Assembly (NCBI RefSeq): GCF_938028185.1
Contig: NZ_CALJAH010000283.1
Location: forward strand, 1 to 6,095
Length of the DNA: 6,095 bases
Direction of reading: 5' to 3'
Source: an uncultured Cardiobacterium sp.
GTDB lineage: Bacteria; Pseudomonadota; Gammaproteobacteria; Cardiobacteriales; Cardiobacteriaceae
Position numbers and translations under genes: made by a program
Shown: in pieces, positions 1-5,500 of the stretch
How positions within the stretch are numbered: the first letter of the stretch is position 1
Layout: every line of letters begins with the position of its first letter
Notes under the pieces: model-generated
Told to the model about the DNA's origin: nothing
Seen by the model: only the letters and a program-made list of their open reading frames with translations
The model's database searches: none

Positions 1-21
1 TAGCGGGGTTGGTGTATGTAT
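1..21. repeat. Left arm of a 21-bp long-range inverted repeat
   Basis: The first 21 bases, which begin TAGCGGGGTTGGTG, are an exact reverse complement of 5434-5454, just after the gor stop codon. The match breaks at base 22. It starts at the window edge, so the repeat may continue to the left of base 1. A chance 21-bp match in a 6-kb window is very unlikely, so this is probably part of a dispersed intergenic repeat. Nothing in the window says what mobilises it. Confidence 0.8.
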
Positions 22-90
22 ATGTGAAACGGGGAGCGGCAGTTCGGGCATCGCCGTCGGGCGCCACCATCGTCGGCATTGCTGTCAGTG

Positions 91-115
91 GACGGTGCGC
101 CAAGGCGCACCCTAT
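91..115 (-). repeat. REP-like hairpin, stem variant of the copies at 5476 and 5796
   Basis: Read on the minus strand this is ATAGGGTG-CGC-CTTG-GCG-CACCGTC. It has an 8-bp self-complementary stem (GGTGCGCC / GGCGCACC, 94-101 with 104-111) and a central TT. The frame TAGGGTG...CTTG...CACCG is shared with the hairpins at 5476-5500 and 5796-5820. The inner stem is CGC/GCG here and GGG/CCC there, so both sides changed together and pairing is kept. A short palindrome headed by a GTAG-like tetranucleotide (ATAG here) is the layout of REP elements handled by RAYT transposases. That assignment is inference. The hairpin lies beyond the terminator of the OmpA-like gene. Confidence 0.6.
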
Positions 116-147
116 GATCGCTGAAAAAACCCCTGTCATTCGCCCAC

Positions 148-175
148 AAAAAACCCGCCATTTGGCGGGTTTTTT
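148..175. terminator. Bidirectional rho-independent terminator
   Basis: A GC-rich stem CCCGCC (154-159) and GGCGGG (164-169) encloses ATTT. It is preceded by six A (148-153) and followed by six T (170-175), so it can act on either strand. It lies 19 bases beyond the stop codon of the minus-strand OmpA-like gene, which it most likely terminates. It could equally stop transcription entering from the left. Confidence 0.9.
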
Positions 176-194
176 AGCAAGCGGTGCTGAACTG

Positions 195-872
195 TCAGAA
201 TACCGGGGTGTAAGCGGCTTGCGGGTTGGCCTGGTCGATCGCCTTGATGTAGATGGCGACGCGGCGGTCTTGCGGGTTGTTCTGCGCGGTGGCGTATTGT
301 TCGCCGTAACCCTGCACGACGAAACGCTGCGAGTTGATGCCCTGTTGCGCGAGGTATTGCGCGACGGACTGGGCGCGGCGTTGTGAGAGTTGCATATTGT
401 GCTGCTCGCTGCCGCTGCCGTCGGTGAAGCCGTACACGTGAACGACGGTTTCCGGATACTGTTGCAGGGTTTGCGCGATGCTGCCCAGCGGCTGGTAGAA
501 GTTCGGCTTGATGACGGATTTGTCCACGTCAAACAGTACTTCGCTCTGGATGTTGAGCTGGATGGTGCTTTCGTTGACGCGCTGTACCTGCACGCCGCTG
601 TTGGCGACCTGCTGTTGCAGTTGTTCCTGCTGGCGGTCCATGTAGTTGCCAATCGCCGCTCCGGCGAGGGCACCCGCGACCGCACCAATGTAGCGTCCCT
701 TGTCGTCGTCGATTTGGTGGCCGACCACGCCGCCGGCGAGCGCGCCGATGGCGGTTCCCATCGCGGTGGACTGGTTGGCCATGCCGCCGAAGCCGCCGCC
801 GCCGGCGGTCTCACAGCCAGCGATCATCATCGCGGACAGGCCTGCAACAAGGCCAAGATTGCTTTTTTTCAT
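195..872 (-). CDS. OmpA-family glycine-zipper lipoprotein, YiaD-like
   Basis: Predicted 225-residue envelope lipoprotein that should bind peptidoglycan and tether or stabilise the envelope. I chose the start at 872 over the in-frame ATG at 932 because GGAG (881-884) lies 8 bases upstream and because it puts a signal peptide at the N terminus. MKK and a hydrophobic stretch lead to the lipobox MIAGC, with Cys20 as the lipidated residue and Glu at +2. Residues 38-76 are a glycine-zipper segment with repeated GxxxG spacing around a DDDKGR turn. A Gln-rich linker covers about 80-97. The OmpA C-terminal domain runs from about 110 to 212. It has the pattern GFTDGSG...LSQRRA; Asp151 and Arg166 match, in spacing, the Asp/Arg pair of E. 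coli OmpA that holds diaminopimelate. DRRV (202-205) is also conserved. Length and domain order match E. coli YiaD (about 219 residues). Orthology cannot be proved from here. The gene is monocistronic and ends at a terminator. Confidence 0.92.
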   Translation of the reverse strand: MKKSNLGLVAGLSAMMIAGCETAGGGGFGGMANQSTAMGTAIGALAGGVVGHQIDDDKGRYIGAVAGALAGAAIGNYMDRQQEQLQQQVANSGVQVQRVNESTIQLNIQSEVLFDVDKSVIKPNFYQPLGSIAQTLQQYPETVVHVYGFTDGSGSEQHNMQLSQRRAQSVAQYLAQQGINSQRFVVQGYGEQYATAQNNPQDRRVAIYIKAIDQANPQAAYTPVF

Positions 873-955
873 GGTTTTTTCTCCGTTGGATTGCGACCGC
901 GGCATGATAGCGATTCCCGCCGCGCCCTTCATTAAAGGTCATCCACGCGCAGCGC

Positions 956-961
956 TATAAT
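956..961 (+). promoter_or_regulatory. Candidate -10 box for the DMT transporter operon
   Basis: A perfect TATAAT lies 27 bases before the ATG at 989. The best -35 candidate is TTAAAG (932-937) with an 18-bp spacer, which is poor. The transcript leader would be about 20 bases, and I see no clear Shine-Dalgarno sequence in it. The same GCTATAAT context occurs before gor. Confidence 0.45.
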
Positions 962-988
962 GCCGGGCTTTTCCCACCCTCAAACGCC

Positions 989-1879
989 ATGCTTACTCCC
1001 GCCGCCCGCGGCGTCCTCTGGGCGCTGTTCGCCACCTTCAATTTCGCGCTGATGGGCGTGCTGACCAAAGAAAGCGCGCGCCTGTTCGCCTACCAGTCCA
1101 ACGAACTCGCCACCTGGCGCAATCTGCCCGCCGTCTTCGCCCTCGGCGCTTACGCCCTGCTGCGCCGTCAGCGCTTTTCCACTAAATTGCTGCGCGCGCA
1201 CGTGGTGCGCAGTGTTTCCGGCGCGAGCGCGAGCCTGATTCAGTTCTACACCCTGACCATCCTGCCGCTCGCTACCGCCGTCACCCTCGGCTACAGCTCC
1301 GCCATTTTCATCGCCCTCTTTTCCTTCCTGCTGCTGCGCGAGCGCATCACCCGCCGCACCCTCGCCGTGCTGGTGATTGGCCTCTCCGGCGTCGCCATCC
1401 TGCTGCGCCCCGGCTTTAACAGCGGCCAGGCGTGGGGACTGTCCTGCGGTCTCGTCGGCGCGGCCGCGACTGGCCTTGCCCACCTGCAACTGCGCGAGAT
1501 GAGCGCCACCGGCGAGCCGGCCTGGCGCATCGTCTTCTATTTCTCGCTGGTCAGCACCCTGCTGAGCGCGCTGATTGCAACCTACCAGGGCTGGCACGGC
1601 ATCGAACTGCGCGCCCTGCCGTATCTGCTCGGTATCGGCGCGAGCGGCCTCATCGCGCAGATTGCCATTACCCGCGCCTACGCCATCGGGCAGAAATTCA
1701 CCATCGCCGCGATGTCCTATCTCACCGTGGTCTATTCCGTCCTCTTTGGCCATTTCCGCTTCGGCGAGACGCTAAGCGGGCAGGAAATCGCCGGTATTGC
1801 CGTCATCATCGGCGCCGGACTGCTCAGCATCGGCCCGAAAAACGCGGGCGGCACGCGCCCATCCGCATCACAATCATGA
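989..1879 (+). CDS. DMT-superfamily (EamA) transporter
   Basis: A 296-residue integral membrane protein with the two tandem EamA repeats typical of drug/metabolite transporters, at about residues 8-139 and 148-282. It has roughly ten hydrophobic helices. The first repeat ends in the usual form, RERITRR followed by a hydrophobic helix of the type VLVIGLSGVAILLRPG; the second ends FGETLSGQEIAGIAVIIGAGLL. Family members export or import small metabolites, amino acids or nucleotide-related compounds across the inner membrane, and the substrate cannot be read from sequence. The start at 989 fits the first helix directly (ARGVLWALFATFNFALMGV), and the length is normal. The last bases overlap the start of the next gene in an ATGA, so the two are almost certainly one transcription unit. 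The C-terminal tail (about 283-296) is polar and cytoplasmic in most models. Confidence 0.9.
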   Translation: MLTPAARGVLWALFATFNFALMGVLTKESARLFAYQSNELATWRNLPAVFALGAYALLRRQRFSTKLLRAHVVRSVSGASASLIQFYTLTILPLATAVTLGYSSAIFIALFSFLLLRERITRRTLAVLVIGLSGVAILLRPGFNSGQAWGLSCGLVGAAATGLAHLQLREMSATGEPAWRIVFYFSLVSTLLSALIATYQGWHGIELRALPYLLGIGASGLIAQIAITRAYAIGQKFTIAAMSYLTVVYSVLFGHFRFGETLSGQEIAGIAVIIGAGLLSIGPKNAGGTRPSASQS

Positions 1880-2274
1880 CGGACGACCGCATCCTGCTGC
1901 ACACCAGCACCAGCCTGCTGCGCGCCTGCACACGCCTGCTGCCCTTCCACCTGCTGCTGGCCGCCCTCGGCGGCTGGCGCGCGCACGGCCTCTGCGCGGT
2001 CATCGCCTGGACGCTCATCACCCTGAGCCTCGCCTGGCTCCATTGGCGCATCGCCTTCGATGCCGCCATCTTCCGCCGCTGGCAGACGGTGCCGGATGGC
2101 GACGGTTTCGACCGCGCCCTGCACACCCTGCGACTGCGCCGTCCGCGCCACCCCCCGCCCACCTTGCCGCAACGCTGCCGGGGCGCGGCACGCCTCTGCC
2201 GCCAACTGCTGCTGATGACGCTGGTGCAGGCGGCCATCACCGCGGCGCTGCTTAGTCGCCACGCACCGCCCTGA
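1876..2274 (+). CDS. Small membrane protein coupled to the DMT transporter
   Basis: A 132-residue protein I do not recognise. Its ATG at 1876 overlaps the TGA of the transporter gene (ATGA). No Shine-Dalgarno sequence is visible, which suggests translation by re-initiation. Two adjacent hydrophobic segments (about 20-34 and 38-57) are followed by a basic, Pro/Arg-rich stretch (86-106) and a third hydrophobic segment (about 110-127). The likely topology is three membrane passes with a positively charged loop. Codon use is strongly GC at third positions, like its neighbours, which supports real coding. It has three cysteines (18, 40, 101) plus Cys108, with no recognisable metal or redox motif. 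The final 23 bases overlap the end of the convergent ScsD-like gene. Coupling suggests a role with the transporter, but no function can be assigned. Confidence 0.72.
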   Translation: MTDDRILLHTSTSLLRACTRLLPFHLLLAALGGWRAHGLCAVIAWTLITLSLAWLHWRIAFDAAIFRRWQTVPDGDGFDRALHTLRLRRPRHPPPTLPQRCRGAARLCRQLLLMTLVQAAITAALLSRHAPP

Positions 2275-2773
2275 CCAGCGGCAACATCGCATAACGCAGG
2301 CGCAAACCCCAACTGCTGCTCCAGCCGCTGGTGGCGAGGCGAATCTGGCCGTTTTCGACAATGGCGACGGTTGGCGTGGCGACAATGCCGAAGGCGGCGG
2401 CGAGACGACCATCCGGGTCGTTGATGACCGGCAACGACCAGCCGTGTTGTGCCAAATACGCGGCGACCGCCGCCTCGCTGCCCGAATGCAGGGCAACGCT
2501 GACCACCGGATAGCCGCGCGCCTGCAAGGCGGCGATTTGCGGCGTGGTATGGCGGCAGATACCGCACCACGTCGCCCAAAAATAGAGGAATACCGGGCGT
2601 TCGGTGTGTTGCAGGTCAAGCGGCGTGCCATCGGTGGTGACAAGCGGCAGCGCCTGCAAGCCGCGGCTGTCCGGCCAGCGATAAATATCGACGGCGGTGA
2701 TGATGACCAGCGCCAGCGCCAGCGTGCCGAGGCCGCGCAACAGGCGGCGCAGCAATGAGGGTTTTTCTTTCAT
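2252..2773 (-). CDS. Membrane-anchored thioredoxin-like disulfide oxidoreductase, ScsD-like
   Basis: A 173-residue TlpA/ScsD-type protein, probably held in the inner membrane by one N-terminal helix (about 14-30, after a basic cluster RRLLR) with its thioredoxin domain in the periplasm. The active site is FWATWCGIC (Cys70-Cys73) and the cis-proline loop is VATPT (Thr133-Pro134). The segment following the fold, TSGWSSSWGLRLR (148-160), is characteristic of ScsD, the small thioredoxin-like member of the Scs copper-tolerance system. The start at 2773 has AGGAG (2779-2783) 5 bases upstream and overlaps the MerR stop as ATGA, so the two are co-transcribed and probably coupled. No ScsB or ScsC lies in the window, so its electron donor is unknown. 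The 3' end overlaps the convergent membrane-protein gene by 23 bases. Reductase or oxidase direction cannot be decided from sequence. Confidence 0.88.
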   Translation of the reverse strand: MKEKPSLLRRLLRGLGTLALALVIITAVDIYRWPDSRGLQALPLVTTDGTPLDLQHTERPVFLYFWATWCGICRHTTPQIAALQARGYPVVSVALHSGSEAAVAAYLAQHGWSLPVINDPDGRLAAAFGIVATPTVAIVENGQIRLATSGWSSSWGLRLRYAMLPLVRAVRGD

Positions 2774-3135
2774 GGATGCTCCTGCGCCAATAGCGCCTGA
2801 TAATGCTGCAACTTCGCCGCCAGATGCGCCTGATGGTCGGCCAGGCGCGCCAATTCCACCGACAGCCGCTGCTGGTGCGCGCGCAGCAATTCATAACGCG
2901 CCGCCAGCGTCGCCTCGCCGCCCGCGCGCAGCCAGGCAAATTCCTTGATTTGCGCGAGCGGCATATTGGTTTCTTTCAGGCGCAGGATGAACGCCAGCCA
3001 GGCGGCATCGCGCTCACTGTAAATGCGGTAGCCGTTGCCGTCACGGGCGGGCGCGAGCAGGCCTTCCTTCTCATAAAAACGCAGCGTATCGGCGCTGAGG
3101 CCGGTCAGCGTCGCAAATGCCTGAATGTGATACAC
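2770..3135 (-). CDS. Cysteine-free MerR-family regulator, AdhR/NmlR-like in size
   Basis: A 121-residue transcription factor. The winged helix-turn-helix covers about residues 1-70: YHIQAFATLTGLSADTLRFY, then EKEGLLAP and NGYRIYSERD, all classic MerR signatures. A leucine-rich dimerisation coiled coil follows (about 74-118). I chose the GTG at 3135 because the reading starts exactly at the MerR N terminus, no in-frame ATG lies near, and AAGGG (3144-3148) sits 8 bases upstream. There is no cysteine anywhere, so it cannot use the Cys ligands of MerR, ZntR or CueR. The position that lines up with Cys52 of Bacillus AdhR (F-I-x-C in that protein) is Arg52 here. The C-terminal sensor part is short. 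It faces the CMD gene across a palindromic operator and is ATGA-coupled to the ScsD-like gene, so it probably controls both and itself. Inducer unknown. Confidence 0.88.
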   Translation of the reverse strand: MYHIQAFATLTGLSADTLRFYEKEGLLAPARDGNGYRIYSERDAAWLAFILRLKETNMPLAQIKEFAWLRAGGEATLAARYELLRAHQQRLSVELARLADHQAHLAAKLQHYQALLAQEHP

Positions 3136-3146
3136 GGAAAAAACCC

Positions 3147-3177
3147 TTGCTTTGGAGTGGACTCCAAAGCATATCCT
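3147..3177 (+). promoter_or_regulatory. MerR-type promoter of the CMD-family gene (19-bp spacer)
   Basis: The -35 box is TTGCTT (3147-3152) and the -10 box is TATCCT (3172-3177), separated by 19 bp instead of 17. MerR activators need this over-long spacer, because they untwist the DNA to bring the boxes into register. The palindromic operator fills the spacer. The expected transcript starts near 3184, with a leader of about 24 bases containing AAGGAG (3196-3201). Confidence 0.75.
3148..3171. promoter_or_regulatory. Palindromic MerR operator
   Basis: A perfect inverted repeat of two 11-bp arms, TGCTTTGGAGT and ACTCCAAAGCA, around GG. The core TTTGGAGT-GG-ACTCCAAA is close in form to the known ZntR operator (CTGGAGT-CG-ACTCCAG) and to operators of other MerR members. 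It sits between the start codons of the MerR and CMD-family genes, exactly between the -35 and -10 boxes of the rightward promoter. Confidence 0.85.
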
Positions 3178-3197
3178 CAAGCCTCCATTCACAACAA
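3169..3197 (-). promoter_or_regulatory. Candidate leftward promoter of the MerR/ScsD-like operon
   Basis: On the minus strand, TTGTTG (plus 3192-3197) and TATGCT (plus 3169-3174) are separated by 17 bp. Transcription would start near 3162, about 27 bases before the GTG. The -10 box lies on the end of the operator, so the bound regulator could block its own promoter. The -35 box overlaps the ribosome binding site of the CMD gene. Confidence 0.55.
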
Positions 3198-3207
3198 GGA
3201 GCAAACC

Positions 3208-3588
3208 ATGCTTGACCCGGAACTGCTGCAACGCGGCCTCGCCACCCTGAACACCATCGACGGCGAACAGGGCGAGGCGGTGATGAGCGCGCTGGCCGAC
3301 ATCGCCCCCGAGCTGGGGCAATACATCATCGGCTTCGCCTTTGGCGAGATTTACAACCGCCCGGCGCTCGATCTGCGCCAGCGCGAGCTGATAACACTGG
3401 CCGCCCTCGCCGCACAGGGCGGCTGCGAAAAACAATTGCACGTCCACATCCACGCCGCGCAAAACGTCGGCCTCACCCGCGCGGAAATCATCGAAACCTT
3501 TATCCACTGCGTGCCGTATCTCGGTTTCCCGAAAGTGCTGAACGCGATATTCGTCGCCAAAGAAATCCTTGCCGAAAAAGACGGATAA
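3208..3588 (+). CDS. Carboxymuconolactone decarboxylase (CMD)-family protein
   Basis: A 126-residue, all-helical CMD/AhpD-like protein, usual length for the family. The conserved core spans about 55-112: RQRELITLAALAAQGG, then CEKQLHVHIHAAQNVGLTRAEI, ending in CVPYLGFPKVLNA. His78, His80 and His82 form an H-x-H-x-H group. There is one cysteine in the core (Cys73) and another at 101. The AhpD-type CxxC peroxidase pair is absent, so thiol peroxidase activity of that kind is unlikely. True 4-carboxymuconolactone decarboxylases belong to an aromatic-degradation operon that is not seen here, so the family name should not be taken as its reaction. The start is well supported by AAGGAG (3196-3201), 6 bases before ATG. 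It is divergent from the MerR regulator and is that regulator's evident target. CMD-family genes next to MerR-family regulators are known from the Bacillus AdhR regulon, where the signal is reactive carbonyls. The gene ends before a strong terminator. Confidence 0.9.
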   Translation: MLDPELLQRGLATLNTIDGEQGEAVMSALADIAPELGQYIIGFAFGEIYNRPALDLRQRELITLAALAAQGGCEKQLHVHIHAAQNVGLTRAEIIETFIHCVPYLGFPKVLNAIFVAKEILAEKDG

Positions 3589-3607
3589 ACCGCCATCACG
3601 CGCGCAT

Positions 3608-3639
3608 AAAAAAACCGGGTTTAATAACCCGGTTTTTTT
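3608..3639. terminator. Bidirectional rho-independent terminator
   Basis: The stem CCGGGTT (3615-3621) / AACCCGG (3626-3632) has a TAAT loop, with seven A before it (3608-3614) and seven T after it (3633-3639). It sits between the convergent CMD-family gene (stop at 3588) and the minus-strand secreted protein (stop at 3653) and serves both. Confidence 0.92.
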
Positions 3640-3652
3640 AACCAATGCGCAA

Positions 3653-3928
3653 TCAGCCTTTGGCTTCTTCCGCATCTTCCTTCTCGTCGCCGCCATTGCT
3701 GTTGGCGCTTTCATTCATGCTTTCGATCGCGGCCTTGCAGAAATTGTCCTGCTGGTCGGCGGGAACCGCGGCAACCTGATCTTTCACGATTTTCATCGCC
3801 TGCTCGCTGTAGCTGCCGTCTTTCTTCATGTCTTCTTCCATCTTCTTGTAATAATCATCACAAGAACCGGCAAGGGCGGCTGCCGGATAAGCGGCGGCGA
3901 TGAGCGATGCGATCAGAACTTTTTTCAT
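3653..3928 (-). CDS. Small secreted two-cysteine protein of unknown function
   Basis: A 91-residue protein. The ATG at 3928 is chosen over the upstream in-frame one at 4075 because AAGGA (3935-3939) lies 6 bases before it and a clean signal peptide follows. MKKVLIASLIAAAYPAAALA ends in an Ala-x-Ala signal peptidase I site, with cleavage predicted after Ala20. The mature part is about 71 residues, charged and mostly helical (YYKKMEEDMKKDG; EQAMKIVKDQVAAV). It has exactly two cysteines, Cys23 and Cys64, which could form one disulfide. The tail from about 72 is acidic and low in complexity (Asn/Ser/Gly/Glu/Asp). I do not recognise it for certain. The pattern of short secreted helical proteins with one early Cys and a later xFCK recalls small uncharacterised DUF families of Pasteurellaceae and Neisseriaceae. 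The location is probably periplasmic. It has its own terminator and no operon partner. Confidence 0.8.
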   Translation of the reverse strand: MKKVLIASLIAAAYPAAALAGSCDDYYKKMEEDMKKDGSYSEQAMKIVKDQVAAVPADQQDNFCKAAIESMNESANSNGGDEKEDAEEAKG

Positions 3929-4059
3929 GGGGTTTCCTTTATTCAAGTTGAAGGGATTAAATGTCGGAAGCGACGGGCAAATACTACCACGGCGCGCGCA
4001 GCCGTCACCATACACTTTATTCAGTGTTTTTTTGCGACGGGGCAGGGCAGGGCGGCCGC

Positions 4060-4065
4060 TATAAT
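4060..4065 (+). promoter_or_regulatory. Candidate -10 box for gor
   Basis: A perfect TATAAT lies 29 bases before the gor ATG, giving a leader of about 23 bases. No good -35 stands at 16-18 bp: the nearest likely box, TTGCGA (4032-4037), is 22 bp away. Either an activator helps or the -35 is degenerate. I see no convincing OxyR site, but the region is too short to judge by eye. Confidence 0.45.
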
Positions 4066-4094
4066 TGCCGCGCATTCATTACCCGGAGAACACC

Positions 4095-5432
4095 ATGCAA
4101 ACCTTTGACCTCATCTGCATTGGCGGCGGTTCCGGCGGCATCGCCACCGCCCGCCGCGCCGCCGAATACGGCGCCAACGTTGCCGTCATCGAAAGCGGCC
4201 GCCTCGGCGGGACGTGTGTGAACGTCGGCTGCGTACCGAAAAAACTGTTCTGGTACGCCGCCAACACCGCCGAAGCCCTGCGCGATGCACCGCGCTTCTT
4301 CGCTGACGTGCCGGAAAAAATGCCCTTCCGCTGGCAGGCCTTCAAGGAAGCGCGCGACGCCTACATCGCCCGCTTAAACGGCATCTACGAAACCAATCTC
4401 GACAAAAGCGGCGTCACCCTCATCCGTGGTTTCGCCCGCTTTGAGAGCGCCGACACCGTGCGCGTCGGCGACGCCCTTTACCGCGGCAAACACATCGTCA
4501 TCGCCACCGGCGGCCAGCCCGCTGTCCCCGCACACATCGAAGGCGCAGCGCGCGGCAAAACCTCGGACGACTTCTTCGCGCTGGAGCACCAGCCACAGCG
4601 CGCCGTCATCGTCGGCGGCGGCTACATCGCCTGCGAAATCGCGGGCGTGCTGCAAGCGCTGGGCACGCCGACCGACATCGTCATCCGTGGCGAACGCCTC
4701 TTGCGCGCGCAAGATGCCGACATCGCCGAAACCCTGGCCGACGCGATGACCGCGCAGGGCATCACCATCCACCGGGGCGCACAAGTGGCGCACGTGGACG
4801 ACGGCGCGGTAACGCTCAACAACGGCACAACCCTCGCCGCCGACTTCCTCCTCTGGGCGATGGGGCGCCGCGCCAACACTGCCAGCCTCAACCTCACCGC
4901 CGCCGGGGTGGCGACACGCGACAACGGCGACATCCCGGTCGATGCCTGGCAAAACACCAACGTTCCCGGCATCTACGCCATCGGCGACATCACCGGCGCG
5001 GCAGAGCTGACCCCGGTCGCCATCGCCGCCGGCCGCCGCCTCGCCGCCCGCCTGTTCAATCACCAGCCGGAGGCGCACCTGGACTACGACAACATCCCGA
5101 CGGTGATGTTCACCCACCCGCCGATTGGCGTCATCGGCCTCGACGAAGCCGCCGCGCGCCGCCAGTTTGGTGACGGGGCGGTCAAAGTCTATCGCGCCGG
5201 ATTCTCGCCGATGGCACGCGCCTTCGCCGCCCACCCGGCCAAAACCCTGATGAAACTGGTCTGCGTCGGCGCGGACGAAAAAATCGTTGGCATCCAGATG
5301 ATTGGCGACGGCGTTGACGAAATGCTGCAAGGCTTCGCCGTCGCCGTAAAAATGGGCGCGCGCAAGGCGGATTTCGACAACACCGTCGCCATCCACCCGA
5401 CCAGCAGCGAAGAACTCGTCACCCTGCGCTGA
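4095..5432 (+). CDS. gor: Glutathione-disulfide reductase (NADPH)
   Basis: A 445-residue cytoplasmic flavoenzyme that reduces GSSG to two GSH with NADPH, keeping the glutathione pool reduced. The FAD site is GGGSGG (10-15) with Glu33 at the end of the second strand. The redox disulfide is GGTCVNVGCVPKK, Cys41-Cys46. The NADP fold has GGGYIACE (174-181) and is followed by Arg198 and Arg204 in VIRGERLLR, the two arginines that give E. coli Gor its NADPH preference, at the same residue numbers. The second FAD motif is GIYAIGDITG (292-301). The C-terminal active-site segment is HPTSSEE with His434 and Glu439, the catalytic base pair donated to the partner subunit. Family length is about 450, so the enzyme is complete. 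I start at 4095 (GGAG at 4085-4088) rather than the in-frame ATG at 4065, which lies in the -10 region. It stands alone, with repeats downstream. Trypanothione reductase and mercuric reductase are excluded by the missing extra domains and the E. coli-like motifs. Confidence 0.96.
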   Translation: MQTFDLICIGGGSGGIATARRAAEYGANVAVIESGRLGGTCVNVGCVPKKLFWYAANTAEALRDAPRFFADVPEKMPFRWQAFKEARDAYIARLNGIYETNLDKSGVTLIRGFARFESADTVRVGDALYRGKHIVIATGGQPAVPAHIEGAARGKTSDDFFALEHQPQRAVIVGGGYIACEIAGVLQALGTPTDIVIRGERLLRAQDADIAETLADAMTAQGITIHRGAQVAHVDDGAVTLNNGTTLAADFLLWAMGRRANTASLNLTAAGVATRDNGDIPVDAWQNTNVPGIYAIGDITGAAELTPVAIAAGRRLAARLFNHQPEAHLDYDNIPTVMFTHPPIGVIGLDEAAARRQFGDGAVKVYRAGFSPMARAFAAHPAKTLMKLVCVGADEKIVGIQMIGDGVDEMLQGFAVAVKMGARKADFDNTVAIHPTSSEELVTLR

Positions 5433-5433
5433 A

Positions 5434-5454
5434 ATACATACACCAACCCCGCTA
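5434..5454. repeat. Right arm of the 21-bp long-range inverted repeat
   Basis: Exact reverse complement of bases 1-21, beginning 1 base after the gor stop codon. It also forms part of a local hairpin: TACATAC (5435-5441) can pair with GTATGTA (5459-5465) across 17 bases. No T tract follows, so it is not a standard terminator. Confidence 0.8.
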
Positions 5455-5475
5455 CCCTGTATGTAAAACCATTGT

Positions 5476-5500
5476 CGTAGGGTGGGGCTTGCCCCACCGC
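5476..5500 (+). repeat. REP-like hairpin, left member of an inverted pair
   Basis: 25 bases, CGTAGGGTGGGGCTTG onward, form the exact reverse complement of 5796-5820. Each copy folds on itself (GGTGGGGC / GCCCCACC) and is headed by GTAG, the tetranucleotide found before the palindrome in many REP elements. Two such elements in opposite orientation resemble a REP doublet (BIME/REPIN), but the 295-bp gap is longer than usual for those. There is no T tract, so a terminator role is not evident. Confidence 0.75.

Noticed and set aside
22..90. Minus-strand open frame reading toward the left edge (MPTMVAPDGDARTA...)
   Set aside because: Too short, no ribosome binding site, and it runs into the repeat arm. 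Cannot be supported without sequence left of base 1.
9..386. Plus-strand open frame at the left edge
   Set aside because: It runs through a repeat, a hairpin and a terminator and then antisense to the OmpA-like gene. No family features.
195..932. Longer version of the OmpA-like protein starting at 932
   Set aside because: The extra 20 residues carry no ribosome binding site and would bury the lipoprotein signal peptide. The ATG at 872 has GGAG at the right distance.
980..1753. 257-residue minus-strand open frame opposite the transporter
   Set aside because: Gln/Gly/Ala-rich antisense shadow of the EamA gene with no start signals.
4012..4033. ACACT/AGTGT hairpin followed by seven T
   Set aside because: Only five base pairs, and no plus-strand gene lies upstream to terminate. 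The T run alone is not enough.
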